Source: Salipaludibacillus sp. CUR1
Lineage (GTDB): Bacteria > Bacillota > Bacilli > Bacillales > Salisediminibacteriaceae
Assembly: GCF_021028955.1 (NCBI RefSeq)
Contig: NZ_JAIWPE010000018.1
Coordinates: forward strand, 48,804 to 112,803
Length of the DNA: 64,000 nt
Direction of reading: 5' to 3'
How positions within the stretch are numbered: position 1 is the stretch's first letter; every line of letters begins with the position of its first letter. The position numbers and the translations under genes are program-made. Positions 26,224 through 35,024 of the stretch are shown piece after piece. The notes under the pieces are model-generated. The model did no database searches and was not told the DNA's origin. It was given only the letters and a program-made list of their open reading frames with translations.

Positions 26224-28143
26224 ATGAGTATGTTCAGAGCAGAAGGATTATACAAAACATATGGGGAAAAAACATTATTTGACCATATATCATTTTCACT
26301 TGAAAAAAAAGAAAGAATCGGTCTTATAGGCGTGAACGGAACGGGCAAGTCAACATTGTTGAAAGTGCTGGCAGGTATAGAAGGGAAAGAATCAGGAGAG
26401 CTCATTCACGCGAATGATTTCTCAATGGAATATCTGCCTCAGGAACCTGAACTTGATGATGAGCTTACCGTGCTGGAACAAGTCTATTACGGCGATGCTC
26501 CGGTTATGAAAGTCATGAGAGATTATGAAGAAGGTCTGTTGGCACTTGAGAAAAATCCTGCTGACGAAAAGGCTCAGAAAAAACTGACCGTGCTACAGCA
26601 AAAAATAGATGAACTGGGAGCCTGGGAAGCTAACACCCTGGCAAAAACAGTCCTTACTAAACTCGGAATCAGCGAGTTCTCAAAAAAAGTGGCACATTTA
26701 TCAGGCGGGCAGAGAAAGAGAGTCGCTATTGCAAAAGCGCTCATTCAGCCTGTAGATTTGCTTCTCCTTGATGAGCCTACCAACCATTTAGACAATCTGA
26801 CTATTGAATGGCTGGAGGGGTTCCTTGCCCAATATCCCGGAGCGATCATGCTTATCACCCATGACAGGTATTTCCTTAACCGCGTCACAAAGAGAATTTT
26901 CGAATTGGATCGCGGCAAGTTATACCAGTACGATGGAAATTACGAATTATTTTTAGAAAATAAAGCAAAAAGAGAGATAGAAGAGGAACAGCAGGAATCT
27001 AAAAGGCAGAATCTGCTCCGCAGGGAACTGGCCTGGTTAAAACGGGGCGCAAAGGCCAGAACAACTAAGCAAAAAGCGAGAAAACAGCGGGTTGAAGCTA
27101 TACAGGATGACAAACCTGATGCTAAGGAAGGAGAAGTGGACTTTTCTATCGGCTCCGCGCGTCTGGGTAAAAAAGTGATAGAACTTGAACACGTATCCAA
27201 GTCTTTTGGGAACCAGAAATTAATTGACCGGTTAGATTATCTGGTGGTTCCCGGGGAACGTCTCGGAATTATTGGACCTAACGGCATCGGGAAAACGACG
27301 CTCCTTAACATGATGGCCGGGCGCATTGAACCTGATGAAGGGGAGATCCATACAGGTGAGACGGTGAAAATCGGCTATTACACACAGGACCACGAAAAAA
27401 TGGATGACAGTCTTAGAATGATCGATTATATCAAACAGACCGCTGAAGTGGTTCATACAGCAGACGGACAGGTTATTACAGCCGAACAGATGCTTGAAAG
27501 GTTCTTATTTTCCAGAGCGATGCAGTTTACTCATATCCGCAGGCTGTCAGGCGGAGAACGGAGACGGCTCTATTTGCTTAAAGTATTAATGGAGGAACCG
27601 AATGTCTTATTCCTTGATGAGCCTACAAATGATTTGGATACACAGACACTCTCTGTCCTCGAAGACTATCTGGACCAGTTCCCTGGTGTGGTTATAACTG
27701 TCTCCCACGACCGTTATTTTCTCGACCGTGTTGTTGATAAACTGCTTGTTTTTAAAGGAAATTGCAGCATTGACCGTTATATTGGCACTTACAGCAGCTG
27801 GCTTGAGACTGAGAAAGAAAAAGCTGTTCAGCAGCCGAAGCATGCCGGGGAGAGCGATAAAATATCAAGTGCTGATGGGAAGCAGCCGCAGCCAAAGCCT
27901 AAAAAACTCTCTTATAAAGAACAGCAGGAATGGCAGACGATTGAAGACCGTATTGCTGGCCTGGAAGAAAAACTTGAAACGATCGGCCATGATATAGAAA
28001 ATGCAGGCAGCGATTTTGATAAGGCAAGGGATTTGTTTAACGAACAGAAGGCAGCAGAAGAGGAATTGGAGCTTGCGATGGAACGATGGGAAGAACTATC
28101 TGTAAAAGTAGAAGAAATAGAAGCGGAGAAAAGTAAAAAGTAA
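26224..28143 (+). CDS. ABC-F family ATPase, YfmR/Uup-like
   Basis: A soluble, ribosome-associated twin-ATPase with no membrane domain. First ATPase: GVNGTGKS (Walker A), LSGGQRKRVAIA, LLLDEPTNHLD; a charged linker (P-site tRNA interaction motif, about residues 240-310); second ATPase: GPNGIGKTT, LSGGERRRLYLL, LFLDEPTNDLD; then a C-terminal coiled coil (about 555-639) typical of Uup/YfmR. Length 639 fits. GAAGGATGA precedes the start. The family resolves stalled ribosomes or protects against antibiotics; YfmR/Uup members are housekeeping. A hairpin in the leader suggests attenuation. Confidence 0.9.
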   Translation: MSMFRAEGLYKTYGEKTLFDHISFSLEKKERIGLIGVNGTGKSTLLKVLAGIEGKESGELIHANDFSMEYLPQEPELDDELTVLEQVYYGDAPVMKVMRDYEEGLLALEKNPADEKAQKKLTVLQQKIDELGAWEANTLAKTVLTKLGISEFSKKVAHLSGGQRKRVAIAKALIQPVDLLLLDEPTNHLDNLTIEWLEGFLAQYPGAIMLITHDRYFLNRVTKRIFELDRGKLYQYDGNYELFLENKAKREIEEEQQESKRQNLLRRELAWLKRGAKARTTKQKARKQRVEAIQDDKPDAKEGEVDFSIGSARLGKKVIELEHVSKSFGNQKLIDRLDYLVVPGERLGIIGPNGIGKTTLLNMMAGRIEPDEGEIHTGETVKIGYYTQDHEKMDDSLRMIDYIKQTAEVVHTADGQVITAEQMLERFLFSRAMQFTHIRRLSGGERRRLYLLKVLMEEPNVLFLDEPTNDLDTQTLSVLEDYLDQFPGVVITVSHDRYFLDRVVDKLLVFKGNCSIDRYIGTYSSWLETEKEKAVQQPKHAGESDKISSADGKQPQPKPKKLSYKEQQEWQTIEDRIAGLEEKLETIGHDIENAGSDFDKARDLFNEQKAAEEELELAMERWEELSVKVEEIEAEKSKK

Positions 28144-28310
28144 CCGTGTAACTGTCTCTTAATATAGAAACGTGGTTCGAAAGGCTCCCTTTCTGCTGGG
28201 TTTTTTCTTTTCTCTTATATTCTGCGTAAGAGGAAAATGAGACGGAAGGTTGAAAGGGGCATGGAAAGGGTAAAATTCCTGTAAGAATTTACATAAAGGA
28301 GACATGTCCT

Positions 28311-29084
28311 ATGAGCAGCAAGCATACACTGAAAGTATTCAAATGGATTAACCTTTTGACCTTGATTGGGGTCGTTATTATTAATGCTTTGTCTAATATT
28401 TTGCCATTTAACAATCTGACGACCGGCCAGTTGTCAGAACGGGTAAATGTTCTCTTTACACCAGCCGGTTATGTGTTCAGTATTTGGAGTTTTATTTATA
28501 TTCTGCTGGCAATTTGGGTAATCAGGCCCTTCTTTTCAATCAAAAAAGGAGATGTACAGGCTTATCAGTCTGTCGGCTATGCTTTTCTTGTCAACGGAAT
28601 ATTAAACAGCTCCTGGCTGTTTCTGTTTCATTACGAGTTCTATATAACTACGATGTTTGTAATGGCGGCATTATTAATCAATCTAATAGTCATTTACCGG
28701 AGAGTTTTTTCTGTCTCAGGCACTACTGTATGGATGAGGCTTCCCTTTTCCGTTTATATTGGATGGGTATCAGTCGCTACTATAGTTAATACAGGAATCT
28801 TTTTTAATGCTTTAGGTTTTGAAGATGGCCTGCTGTTTTCCCCGCAAACCTGGACGAATACTCTTCTTATTGTAGCGGTGGCATTAGCTGTCTGGTTTAT
28901 ATGGTCACAAAGAGAAACAGTTTTTCCTTTAGTATTTGTGTGGGCGTTTACAGGTATAGCGGTTGAGCGTTGGAATGAATATCCAAGCATCGCTGTTTTT
29001 GCCTTATCGGCAGCAGCCGTATTATTAGTGATTGCCATAATTCAGACATACAGATTTAGAGGTTTTTACAAAATTCGTGATTGA
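28311..29084 (+). CDS. TspO/MBR-like tryptophan-rich membrane protein
   Basis: A 257-residue integral membrane protein with about seven hydrophobic segments. The motif FTPAGYVFSIWSFIYILL and the Trp/Tyr-rich helices recall TspO/MBR tryptophan-rich sensory proteins, which bind porphyrins or related ligands; this longer form is often annotated that way in Bacillaceae. AAAGGAGACATGTCCT precedes the ATG. Ligand and role are unknown. No partner gene is obvious. Confidence 0.7.
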   Translation: MSSKHTLKVFKWINLLTLIGVVIINALSNILPFNNLTTGQLSERVNVLFTPAGYVFSIWSFIYILLAIWVIRPFFSIKKGDVQAYQSVGYAFLVNGILNSSWLFLFHYEFYITTMFVMAALLINLIVIYRRVFSVSGTTVWMRLPFSVYIGWVSVATIVNTGIFFNALGFEDGLLFSPQTWTNTLLIVAVALAVWFIWSQRETVFPLVFVWAFTGIAVERWNEYPSIAVFALSAAAVLLVIAIIQTYRFRGFYKIRD

Positions 29085-29150
29085 AAGCGATACTTTTTGG
29101 GTAAAACTATTAGTAGAAACAGACTTCCTGAGAAGAAGGAGGGGACATCA

Positions 29151-29309
29151 ATGAATGTCACGAAAAAAGATATCCTTCGGTTAATAGATGATCTGTCAGA
29201 AACAGAGATTAGGATCTTGTATACGTTTATAGAAGAATTCCGCATTGCAGAAGCGGAGAGGTCGTCCCAGCATTACCAGAGGAACGACATGGTTTCCCAC
29301 GACCGCTGA
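29151..29309 (+). CDS. Small hypothetical protein, 52 residues
   Basis: A short helical, charged protein (MNVTKKDILRLIDDLSE, then ILYTFIEEFRIAEAE) with a strong AAGGAGGGGACATCA site before its ATG. It is 66 bases after the TspO-like gene and may share its transcript. No family was recognised, although the LSETEIRILYTFIEEF pattern resembles short regulatory helical proteins. It is coding by ribosome site and composition. Confidence 0.65.
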   Translation: MNVTKKDILRLIDDLSETEIRILYTFIEEFRIAEAERSSQHYQRNDMVSHDR

Positions 29310-29414
29310 TCCTGAATGCAGACAATCTTTAAACAGCACTAATAGTTGCTCTATTTCTATTATACCGCAAGCTGTAATAATACGGAGCACGCTAAGCGTC
29401 TCCATTAATATATG

Positions 29415-29450
29415 AGCTTCCCTCATTTCAGGCGGGGGAAGCTTTTTCTT
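29415..29450 (+). terminator. Terminator after the small hypothetical gene
   Basis: AGCTTCCC pairs with GGGAAGCT around a 13-base loop and is followed by TTTTCTTTTT. Confidence 0.8.
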
Positions 29451-29493
29451 TTTGTACTTTAAGTGCTGCGTCAGACCCAGGGTTTTAGCTGAG

Positions 29494-29529
29494 GAAAAAG
29501 GCAAGCTTGCCACGAATGACAAGCTTGCC
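29494..29529 (-). terminator. Terminator of the AI-2E family gene
   Basis: On the minus strand GGCAAGCTTG pairs with CAAGCTTGCC around a ten-base loop, followed by TTTTTCC. Confidence 0.88.
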
Positions 29530-29542
29530 GCTGAAAAGTTAA

Positions 29543-30694
29543 TTATTTTTTTCCAGGAAACCTGAGAGGGGGGTCTTCTTCCTTAAACCCTTCTCTTATA
29601 AAACTAAGCAAGTCTTTTATAATCCCGATGTCTTTTAGAATGACGATGATCACCAGAAGCAGCGGACCGAGAAATACTCCTACGACTCCAAATATCTGGA
29701 AACCGACAAACAGCGAAATTAAAACAGCCAGGGCATTTAAGTTCATACTGGAAGACAAGATCTTAGGTTCAATCGACTGCCTGATAACGACAGTTACTCC
29801 GTAAACGACAGCTAAACCGATACCCATGCTTATATTTCCAGTGAAAAACATGTAAAGAAACCATGGTATTAAAATTGTTCCTGATCCGAGATAGGGCAAA
29901 ATTTCAGCTATACCTACAATCATAGCAATGGTAAGAGCATGCTCGACTCTTAACACAGCGAGGCCGATCAGGACAACAATAGAGGCCACCATCATAAGTA
30001 TAAGCTGGGCCTGAATAAACCCGAAAACTCTGTACTGAAACATAATCTTGAATGCTTTAGCTTTTTTTACGAGAGGGGCGGGTGTGGCGGTATAAATATT
30101 TTTAAATATATTTTCCCAGTCTTTCCCAATAAAATAAAAGGCGATAAATATAAATATGAAAACAAGCAAAAAGGTCGGGACGATAATAAGTACCTGGGTC
30201 AGCCCGTCCGCTAAACCTTGTCCAATGTCTGCAAGACTTTCAGCAAGCCTGTTTCCCAGCGTGGCAATTCCATCTTCCAAAGTGGCCTGCTGTTCGGGGG
30301 TCAGAGCAGCCATAGCCCCGGTCACGGTTTGCCACACAGGGAAGATAGATTCATTAAAGAAATCCTGCATTTGAACAGCCGTTGTCTGGATCCATGCGGG
30401 TACAAAATCCGAAATCCGGCGGATACCGAAAATAATCAGAAATACAATTCCTGTTATGCCTCCAACCAGCGCACTCAATCCCAGGAGCAGAGCAGCCACG
30501 ACAGATAAAGCGTTAGGCAGCCTGATCTTTTCTCTTAAAAACCGGATGAGAGGATAAAACATCCACACAAGAGCGGCTGCAATCCAGAATGGATATGAAA
30601 TAGTAAAAAGCCATCCGATAAGCCACATGGCTGCAATTGCGGTAACTGAAACGAGGATTAACCTGGCAAAAATCCAGCCGTGCCTTTTAGTCAT
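29543..30694 (-). CDS. AI-2E family transporter, YtvI-like
   Basis: A 383-residue membrane protein of the AI-2E/PerM family with seven to eight helices: an N-terminal pair, an extracytoplasmic loop (about residues 90-165) and a C-terminal bundle containing IGIAEILPYLGSGTILIPW-like and VGVFLGPLLLVI motifs. B. subtilis YtvI is needed in sporulation; other members export signals or ions. GGAGGAGTGCCC places the start at ATG 30694 rather than an upstream GTG. Transport substrate is unknown. It stands alone. Confidence 0.88.
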   Translation of the reverse strand: MTKRHGWIFARLILVSVTAIAAMWLIGWLFTISYPFWIAAALVWMFYPLIRFLREKIRLPNALSVVAALLLGLSALVGGITGIVFLIIFGIRRISDFVPAWIQTTAVQMQDFFNESIFPVWQTVTGAMAALTPEQQATLEDGIATLGNRLAESLADIGQGLADGLTQVLIIVPTFLLVFIFIFIAFYFIGKDWENIFKNIYTATPAPLVKKAKAFKIMFQYRVFGFIQAQLILMMVASIVVLIGLAVLRVEHALTIAMIVGIAEILPYLGSGTILIPWFLYMFFTGNISMGIGLAVVYGVTVVIRQSIEPKILSSSMNLNALAVLISLFVGFQIFGVVGVFLGPLLLVIIVILKDIGIIKDLLSFIREGFKEEDPPLRFPGKK

Positions 30695-31114
30695 GGGCAC
30701 TCCTCCAATTCTTCTAAGCGGCGTATATTAGACGTATGTTGTTTAGTCCAGCCCTTATATTATTATTATCATAGCAGATTATACCAAACATAAACATTTT
30801 TTCTAAAAAGACTTCTTTATACGGTACCACGTGAAAGAGAAATAAAACGTTGGATACAGGCAACAGCCATGTGAAAGGATCTTGTAAGACAAACCTGTCT
30901 GGATGAGGTAAAAGTGATGAGCTTTAGTGAACGGCTTTAAAAGGGATAGCAAAGCTGTTTCCAGACTTTGCATATATTAATGGACTAATTCTATCATAAA
31001 CGCACTCAAAAATGTCAGATAATGGACGTAAACACACCTCAGGCCTATTGCTTGAGTTACCCGGAATAAGGGTAAAGTATCAATCAAGAGGTCAATAAAA
31101 CGGGAGTGGAAGAC
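30695..31114. other. Intergenic region without recognised gene
   Basis: Divergent intergenic region between the AI-2E and lipid kinase genes. A hairpin at about 30951-30972 (GCAAAGCTG with CAGACTTTGC) has no T-run. No convincing coding frame or known RNA element is visible. Confidence 0.6.
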
Positions 31115-32014
31115 ATGTATAAAAAAGGGATGCTGCTTTTTAACGACAAAGCAGGCCAGGAGGATGTCCATAAAAACGTAGGAGTGGCCGCCGGCATTAT
31201 CTCCAAAATCGTGGATGAATTAATTATAATAAAAGGGAAAAATCCAGGAGATTTAGAAAAAATATGCAGGGAAAGAGGAGAAGAAGCCGATCTGCTGTGT
31301 ATCATGGGAGGTGACGGTACGGTTCACGATTGTGTGAACGGATTAGTTCACTTAAGTAACCCTCCTGTCATATCTGTTCTGCCTTCCGGTACGTGTAATG
31401 ATTTTGCGAGATCCTTAAACTTACCTGCTAATATTTCTGAAGCAGCCGGTTCAGCAGTCAAAGGATTCACGAAGAAAATTGATATAGGGTATGCAAACGA
31501 CAGAACATTTATAAATTTTGCCGGTATTGGCTTAATTACCGATACATCTGAAAATATAAATAAAGAAATGAAGGAATGGGTGGGATCATTCAGTTATCTT
31601 ATGAGCGCGATGAAAACAGTAAACGAAACGGAACCTTTTCATTATAAGATAAGACTTCCTGACGAAGAGCTGGAAGGTGAAGCCGTTATGATCGCCCTCT
31701 TGAACGGAAAATATATAGGAACCCGGGAACTTCCTTTTGAAGGAATCTCTCTCTTAGACAGACAATTAAATCTCGTAGTCGTAAAAGAAGGAGGACTTTC
31801 TTTATTTATCGAATGGATCCAAAGAAAAACACCATTCAGTAAAGAAACGGAGAATAATAATCTTATTTTAAGGGAAACGTCTGACGTGCATATTGCTTTA
31901 CCTGAAGATAAAAAAGCAGACACCGACGGAGAAGTTTACCTTCGTTCTCCTTTAAAGTGCGGAATAATTGAAAAGCCTCTTGAATTTATTTGTGGCGAAA
32001 AGGAAGAAAACTAA
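31115..32014 (+). CDS. Diacylglycerol kinase family lipid kinase (DgkB/YegS type)
   Basis: Predicted to phosphorylate a lipid such as diacylglycerol using ATP. Key motif CIMGGDGTVHDCVNG is near residues 65-80, followed by SVLPSGTCNDFARSL (substrate/metal loop) and INFAGIGLITDTS. C-terminal beta domain ends in TDGEVYLRSPL. The 299-residue length is typical. The start is ATG 31115 with GGGAG eight bases upstream; GTG 31106 overlaps the site. Which lipid is used is not determined. Confidence 0.9.
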   Translation: MYKKGMLLFNDKAGQEDVHKNVGVAAGIISKIVDELIIIKGKNPGDLEKICRERGEEADLLCIMGGDGTVHDCVNGLVHLSNPPVISVLPSGTCNDFARSLNLPANISEAAGSAVKGFTKKIDIGYANDRTFINFAGIGLITDTSENINKEMKEWVGSFSYLMSAMKTVNETEPFHYKIRLPDEELEGEAVMIALLNGKYIGTRELPFEGISLLDRQLNLVVVKEGGLSLFIEWIQRKTPFSKETENNNLILRETSDVHIALPEDKKADTDGEVYLRSPLKCGIIEKPLEFICGEKEEN

Positions 32015-32089
32015 CATCGAGGCACCAGGGAAAAGCGATTAGATTGAGATAGTTTTTCCCGGACAGAAGGAAAGGAGAATGGCACCCAT

Positions 32090-32404
32090 ATGGAAAATGT
32101 TCAAACAATCAGTCAAATAAAAGAGCGTCTCAGCAGGGAAGAAATAGTGATCCTTCTAATTAAATCAGAAAACTGTTCCGTCTGTGACGCGATTGAAAAT
32201 CAAATAAAAGACGGAGCTATAAAAGATTACTCTGTGCCGGTAATAAAAGCAAAACTGGAGGATGCACCCGAAATTTCAGGTGAATTTCTTACATTTACCT
32301 CTCCCACTATCCTGTTATTTATAAATAATAAAGAGCATTGGCGGGCGTCCCGGTTTATTCCTTTTGACGATTTGAATAAACATATTGACTTTTGGAAGAC
32401 ATAA
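32090..32404 (+). CDS. Thioredoxin-like protein
   Basis: A 104-residue thioredoxin-fold protein with a CSVC active site (SENCSVCDAI, about residues 26-29) and the cis-Pro region FTSPTILLF. Such small CxxC proteins reduce disulfides or handle persulfides. AAGGAG lies about 12 bases before the ATG. It precedes the Lmo0937-like gene and the sulfur operon, but a separate promoter stands in front of that operon, so a link to sulfur metabolism is inference. Confidence 0.85.
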   Translation: MENVQTISQIKERLSREEIVILLIKSENCSVCDAIENQIKDGAIKDYSVPVIKAKLEDAPEISGEFLTFTSPTILLFINNKEHWRASRFIPFDDLNKHIDFWKT

Positions 32405-32535
32405 TATTTCAGTTTTCTTACACTATTCTTTCCGTGTTTAAAGTCAAGGGGGATAGGAAATAGAAGTATAAGACAACAATTTACCAACTGTAGAAAATGA
32501 TAAAGTTGTCAACTTAAAACTAGGAGGGAATTTTC

Positions 32536-32673
32536 TTGATCTGGACTATAATTGGTATTATACTTTTATTTTGGTTAATAGGCTTTGCAATTGATATAGC
32601 AGGCGGACTTATTCACCTGCTGCTGGTAGTAGCGTTAGTGGTCTTTATCGTTAATATGATCCGAGGCAGATAG
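32536..32673 (+). CDS. Lmo0937 family small membrane protein
   Basis: A 45-residue protein with two hydrophobic segments (IWTIIGIILLFWLIGFAI and GGLIHLLLVVALVVFI) and a C-terminal IRGR. This matches the Lmo0937/YtrH-like tiny membrane protein family common in Firmicutes, function unknown. AGGAGGGAATTTTC precedes a TTG start, and a strong terminator follows. Confidence 0.85.
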   Translation: MIWTIIGIILLFWLIGFAIDIAGGLIHLLLVVALVVFIVNMIRGR

Positions 32674-32678
32674 ATCAA

Positions 32679-32716
32679 TGTCCTCTAAAGGTTTGCGCCT
32701 TTAGGGGACATTTTTC
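32679..32716 (+). terminator. Terminator of the Lmo0937-like gene
   Basis: Thirteen-bp stem TGTCCTCTAAAGG/CCTTTAGGGGACA (one GU pair) with a six-base loop and TTTTTC. Confidence 0.93.
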
Positions 32717-32770
32717 ATTCACGGATTTAAAAGAAATTAAACGTTTATAAAAATAGTTTCGATCTTCTTC

Positions 32771-32799
32771 TTGACAATTCTGTGAATGTTTATTAATAT
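32771..32799 (+). promoter_or_regulatory. SigA-type promoter of the sulfur operon
   Basis: TTGACA (32771-32776), 17-base spacer, TAATAT (32794-32799). A CsoR/CstR-like palindrome overlaps the -10. Confidence 0.8.
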
Positions 32800-32814
32800 A
32801 CCTATAGGGGTAAT
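32798..32814. promoter_or_regulatory. CsoR/CstR-like operator, site 1
   Basis: ATACCTATAGGGGTAAT resembles ATACCC-N4-GGGTAT sites of copper- or persulfide-sensing CsoR/CstR repressors and overlaps the -10 and transcription start. Confidence 0.6.
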
Positions 32815-32868
32815 GATAATAAACAGATACACCAATTAGAAAACAGCTATATTTTTTTACTTTTTTTA

Positions 32869-32884
32869 ATACCCTATAAGGTAT
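32869..32884. promoter_or_regulatory. CsoR/CstR-like operator, site 2
   Basis: ATACCCTATAAGGTAT, a near-perfect palindrome of the same type about 70 bases downstream of site 1 and 43 bases before the first gene. Confidence 0.6.
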
Positions 32885-32926
32885 AAGTTGTTTGTAAATC
32901 GACTAATCATATAAGGAGGAAATTTT

Positions 32927-33493
32927 ATGAGTATTAAAGTGAATAAAGTTTTGGACGCGAAAGGGCTTGCCTGCCCGATGCCGGTAGTGAAGACAAAAAA
33001 GACGATGGATCAAATTGAACCGGGAGAGGTCCTGCTTGTGGAAGCGACAGACCGCGGGTCACTTGCTGACATGAAAGGATGGGCTAAAAATACAGGCCAT
33101 CAATACCTGGGATCTAAAGAAGAAGGTGATGTTCTTTACCATTACTTGCGAAAATCGGATCCAAGTGAAACATCAGAAATAGAAGAGTTCCCGCATGTGA
33201 CCAGCAACGAGGACCTGATAAACAAGCTTGATGATGAAAATATCACTGTAATTGATGTACGGGAGCCCGCCGAATATGTCTTCTCACATGTTCCTGGTGC
33301 GGTTTCAATCCCATTAGGAGAACTGGAAGAGCGCATGGGTGAAATTGATAAGGAGAGCGAAATACACGTTATTTGCCGAACGGGCAACCGCAGTAATATG
33401 GCGGCACAGCAGCTGGCAGAAAACGGTTATGACAAAGTATTTAATGTAAAACCCGGCATGTCCGAATGGGACGGCCCGACAGAAAACAAATAA
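32927..33493 (+). CDS. yrkF: TusA-rhodanese fusion sulfurtransferase (YrkF/CstA-like)
   Basis: A 188-residue persulfide carrier. N-terminal TusA domain (about 1-75) with Cys in LDAKGLACPMPVV; C-terminal rhodanese domain (about 90-185) with catalytic loop VICRTGNRS. The TusA-rhodanese order matches B. subtilis YrkF and resembles CstA of the staphylococcal sulfide-response operon. The first gene behind two CsoR/CstR-like sites, with GGAGG upstream. Expected to relay sulfane sulfur to or from the other operon proteins; direction is inferred. Confidence 0.9.
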   Translation: MSIKVNKVLDAKGLACPMPVVKTKKTMDQIEPGEVLLVEATDRGSLADMKGWAKNTGHQYLGSKEEGDVLYHYLRKSDPSETSEIEEFPHVTSNEDLINKLDDENITVIDVREPAEYVFSHVPGAVSIPLGELEERMGEIDKESEIHVICRTGNRSNMAAQQLAENGYDKVFNVKPGMSEWDGPTENK

Positions 33494-33511
33494 ATCAGGA
33501 GGAGATTAATA

Positions 33512-34642
33512 ATGACAATTAAAGCGATGAAAGCGGGAGAAGTTGCAAAAAAAGTAATCAATAAAGATGACCTGTTTATTGTGGATGTAAGAAATAACGA
33601 TGCTTATGACGACTGGAAAATTGAAGGGGAAAATATCACATCAATTAACAGACCGTATTTTGATTTGCTCGACGGCGTCGAAGAGCTCGTTAAAGAATTA
33701 CCTGAAAATAAAGAGGTATTAGTCGTCTGTGCGAAAGAAGGGTCTTCTCAGTTTGTCGCAGAGGAACTGTCAGAAGCGACTGGAAGGGATTTTTATTATC
33801 TTGAAGGCGGAATGAAGACTTGGAGTGAACACCTGGAGCCTGTAAAACTTGGCGATCTTGAAGGAGGCGGTTCTGTATATCAGTTTGTCCGACTTGGAAA
33901 AGGGTGTCTTTCCTATATGATCGTTTCCGGCGACGAAGGAGCAATGGTTGATCCGCTTAGATTAACCGATCAGTATGAAGCCTTTGCTGAAAAACTGGGC
34001 GTAAAAGTCCTTCACATGTTTGATACGCATTTACATGCGGATCATATTTCAGGAGGGCGCCGTCTGGCAGAAAAAACAGGCGGGACTTATTATCTGCCTC
34101 CAAAAGATGCAGAGGAAGTGACATTTAATTTTGAACCGTTAGAAGACGGGAAGGAAATTACATTTGGGCCGGATGAGGTAAAAGTTAAAGCAGTATATAC
34201 ACCGGGGCATACCATTGGCAGTACGTCACTGGTTGTCAATGACACTTACTTGTTTACAGGAGATATTTTATTCCTTGATTCGATCGGCCGCCCCGACCTG
34301 GCAGGACTGGCAGAAGACTGGGTTGGCGATTTAAGAGAATCTTTATATGTCCGATATAAGAAGATGAACCAGGATTTACTCGTTCTTCCTGCCCACTTTG
34401 CTAAACTTAAAGAGCTTGATGAACAGGGACGTGTGGAAGCCCGTCTTGGGGACTTGTATGAAGAGAATGAAGGGCTGCAAGTGGAAGATGAAAATGAGTT
34501 CCGCAAGATGGTAACAGAGAACCTTCCGCCTCAGCCAAACTCTTACAAGGAAATTCGCCAGACAAATATGGGGAAAGTAACTCCGGACGCCGAAGAGGAA
34601 ACGGAAATGGAAATTGGCCCTAACCGTTGTGCGGTTTCTTAA
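33512..34642 (+). CDS. Rhodanese-MBL fold protein (persulfide dioxygenase-like)
   Basis: A 376-residue enzyme: N-terminal rhodanese domain (about 1-110) with candidate Cys in VVCAKEGSS, then a metallo-beta-lactamase domain with [19 protein letters not shown] and FTGDILF metal ligands, as in persulfide dioxygenases and YrkH. A C-terminal tail ends NRCAVS with another Cys. In staphylococcal CstB the MBL part is N-terminal and rhodanese follows, so the order here is reversed. It follows the TusA-rhodanese gene by 18 bases. Likely oxidises persulfide sulfur to sulfite or thiosulfate. Confidence 0.85.
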   Translation: MTIKAMKAGEVAKKVINKDDLFIVDVRNNDAYDDWKIEGENITSINRPYFDLLDGVEELVKELPENKEVLVVCAKEGSSQFVAEELSEATGRDFYYLEGGMKTWSEHLEPVKLGDLEGGGSVYQFVRLGKGCLSYMIVSGDEGAMVDPLRLTDQYEAFAEKLGVKVLHMFDTHLHADHISGGRRLAEKTGGTYYLPPKDAEEVTFNFEPLEDGKEITFGPDEVKVKAVYTPGHTIGSTSLVVNDTYLFTGDILFLDSIGRPDLAGLAEDWVGDLRESLYVRYKKMNQDLLVLPAHFAKLKELDEQGRVEARLGDLYEENEGLQVEDENEFRKMVTENLPPQPNSYKEIRQTNMGKVTPDAEEETEMEIGPNRCAVS

Positions 34643-34704
34643 CTAATTGGTATAAGAAAATTAAACTATAAGATTAAATGAAGAATTGAAAGGGGAAATT
34701 AATA

Positions 34705-34932
34705 ATGGAAAGTACTAAAGTTTTAGATGCAAAGGGTCTTGCTTGCCCAATGCCGGTAGTGAAAGTTAAGAAGGAAATGGACCAGCTTCAATCAGGCGAT
34801 ATTCTTGAAGTGCTTGCAACTGATAAAGGAGCGAAATCTGATATTCCTGCATGGGCGAAATCAAGCGGGAACGAAATTATCAAAGAAGACCAGGAAGACA
34901 GCGTCCTGAAATTCTGGATTAAAAAAGCGTAA
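34705..34932 (+). CDS. yrkI: TusA-family sulfur carrier (YrkI-like)
   Basis: A 75-residue TusA protein with sulfur-accepting Cys in KGLACPMPVVKVKKEMD. Its N-terminal 15 residues after the start are almost identical to the TusA part of the fusion two genes upstream, so one probably arose by duplication. Last gene of the sulfur operon, with AAAGGGGAAATT upstream. Confidence 0.92.
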   Translation: MESTKVLDAKGLACPMPVVKVKKEMDQLQSGDILEVLATDKGAKSDIPAWAKSSGNEIIKEDQEDSVLKFWIKKA

Positions 34933-34952
34933 AAAGAGAAAAAGAGTAAGTA

Positions 34953-34987
34953 AGGCCTGCACCGCGTACAGGTGTCAGGCCTTTTTT
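34953..34987 (+). terminator. Terminator of the sulfur operon
   Basis: AAGGCCTGCACC pairs with GGTGTCAGGCCTT (one mismatch) and is followed by TTTTT. Confidence 0.88.
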
Positions 34988-35024
34988 ATGAACTGAAAGA
35001 ATAGGTGAAAGGAGGGAAACCGTT

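Noticed and set aside
32430..32455. Possible SigB promoter (GTTTAA ... GGGATA) before the Lmo0937-like gene.
   Set aside because: The spacing is about eight bases, too short for SigB.
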